A stretch of 52,187 nt of DNA, from contig NZ_JAMXOD010000019.1 in the NCBI RefSeq assembly GCF_024721305.1, positions 1-52,187 on the forward strand. Reading direction: 5' to 3'. Below, in pieces: positions 52,134 to 52,187 of this stretch. How positions within the stretch are numbered: the stretch's first letter is position 1; every line of letters begins with the position of its first letter. Under the pieces are notes generated by a model. That model was not told the DNA's origin, made no database searches, and saw nothing but the letters and a program-made list of their open reading frames with translations. Made by a program: the position numbers and the translations under genes. The DNA is from Aequitasia blattaphilus (GTDB lineage Bacteria; Bacillota; Clostridia; Lachnospirales; Lachnospiraceae).

Positions 52134-52164
52134 AAAAAATAGTGCCCTTGAGATTAAGGACACT
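52134..52164 (-). terminator. terminator for a leftward gene beyond the window
   Basis: Read on the minus strand: AGTGTCCTT, 6-base loop, AAGGGCACT, then ATTTTTT. It predicts a minus-strand gene just past 52187. Confidence 0.65.
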
Positions 52165-52187
52165 AAAAGAAACGATGTATATTTTAG

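Noticed and set aside
1-52187. CRISPR array, tRNA or rRNA genes, insertion-sequence transposases
   Set aside because: No regularly spaced repeats, no cloverleaf-type sequence or rRNA core, and no transposase family motifs were seen on either strand.

Overview
This window is chromosomal DNA from a low-to-moderate GC anaerobic Firmicute, most likely a Clostridia member of the Lachnospiraceae type. The inference rests on strong AGGAGG-type ribosome binding sites, sigma-A promoters with 17-base spacers, short intergenic gaps with U-tailed terminators, and family content (Aslfm-like D-aspartate ligase, two-permease Rbs-type ABC importer, iol genes, CPBP and RelBE genes). No rRNA, tRNA or CRISPR array was seen.

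Layout. 1-5.8 kb: a SNF2/SWIM helicase, then an AT-rich two-gene unit (HD phosphohydrolase plus a small winged-helix-like protein) with its own promoter. 5.9-8.5 kb: an orphan hybrid histidine kinase. 8.6-17.9 kb: a partial myo-inositol catabolic locus (iolA, iolR, iolJ, a LacI-type regulator, a 3-hydroxyisobutyrate-dehydrogenase-like reductase, iolCDB) with overlapping divergent promoters at iolR/iolJ and a repeated AAAGCAC operator-like array before iolC; iolG, iolE and a transporter are absent. 17.9-20.9 kb: an AraC-type response regulator with an abnormal tail and a membrane GGDEF protein. 20.9-26.3 kb: a four-gene operon behind a perfect consensus promoter (ATP-grasp ligase, aspartate racemase, MurE-like ligase, asparagine synthase) that looks like a cell-wall D-Asp/D-Asn module. 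26.5-28.5 kb: an HPr-like protein and guaA.

28.5-34.8 kb is a decayed accessory island at the 3' end of guaA. A 12-base sequence from the guaA end recurs at 29.5 and 32.85 kb, and two flanking sequence blocks are duplicated around it. The island holds an apparently intact RelBE-type toxin-antitoxin pair, three small unknown genes and many broken genes: a tyrosine integrase with one in-frame TAG, a Fic protein and a Doc protein that have each lost the catalytic core, a truncated Phd, a CPBP protease with one in-frame TGA, and a DMT transporter remnant.

34.9-43 kb: a LacI-controlled sugar operon (binding protein, ATPase, two permeases, RpiB-like isomerase, GATase1-like protein, PfkB kinase) with two matching operators. 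43-46.3 kb: a two-component system and ABC exporter locus damaged by at least two deletions. 46.4-52.2 kb: a 32-residue membrane peptide coupled to a MYG1-family protein, a MATE exporter, a divergent LysR/NmrA pair, purC, and terminators at the right edge. The sugar and inositol genes point to carbohydrate scavenging in a host-associated niche; the many fresh pseudogenes show active decay at guaA and in the ABC locus.
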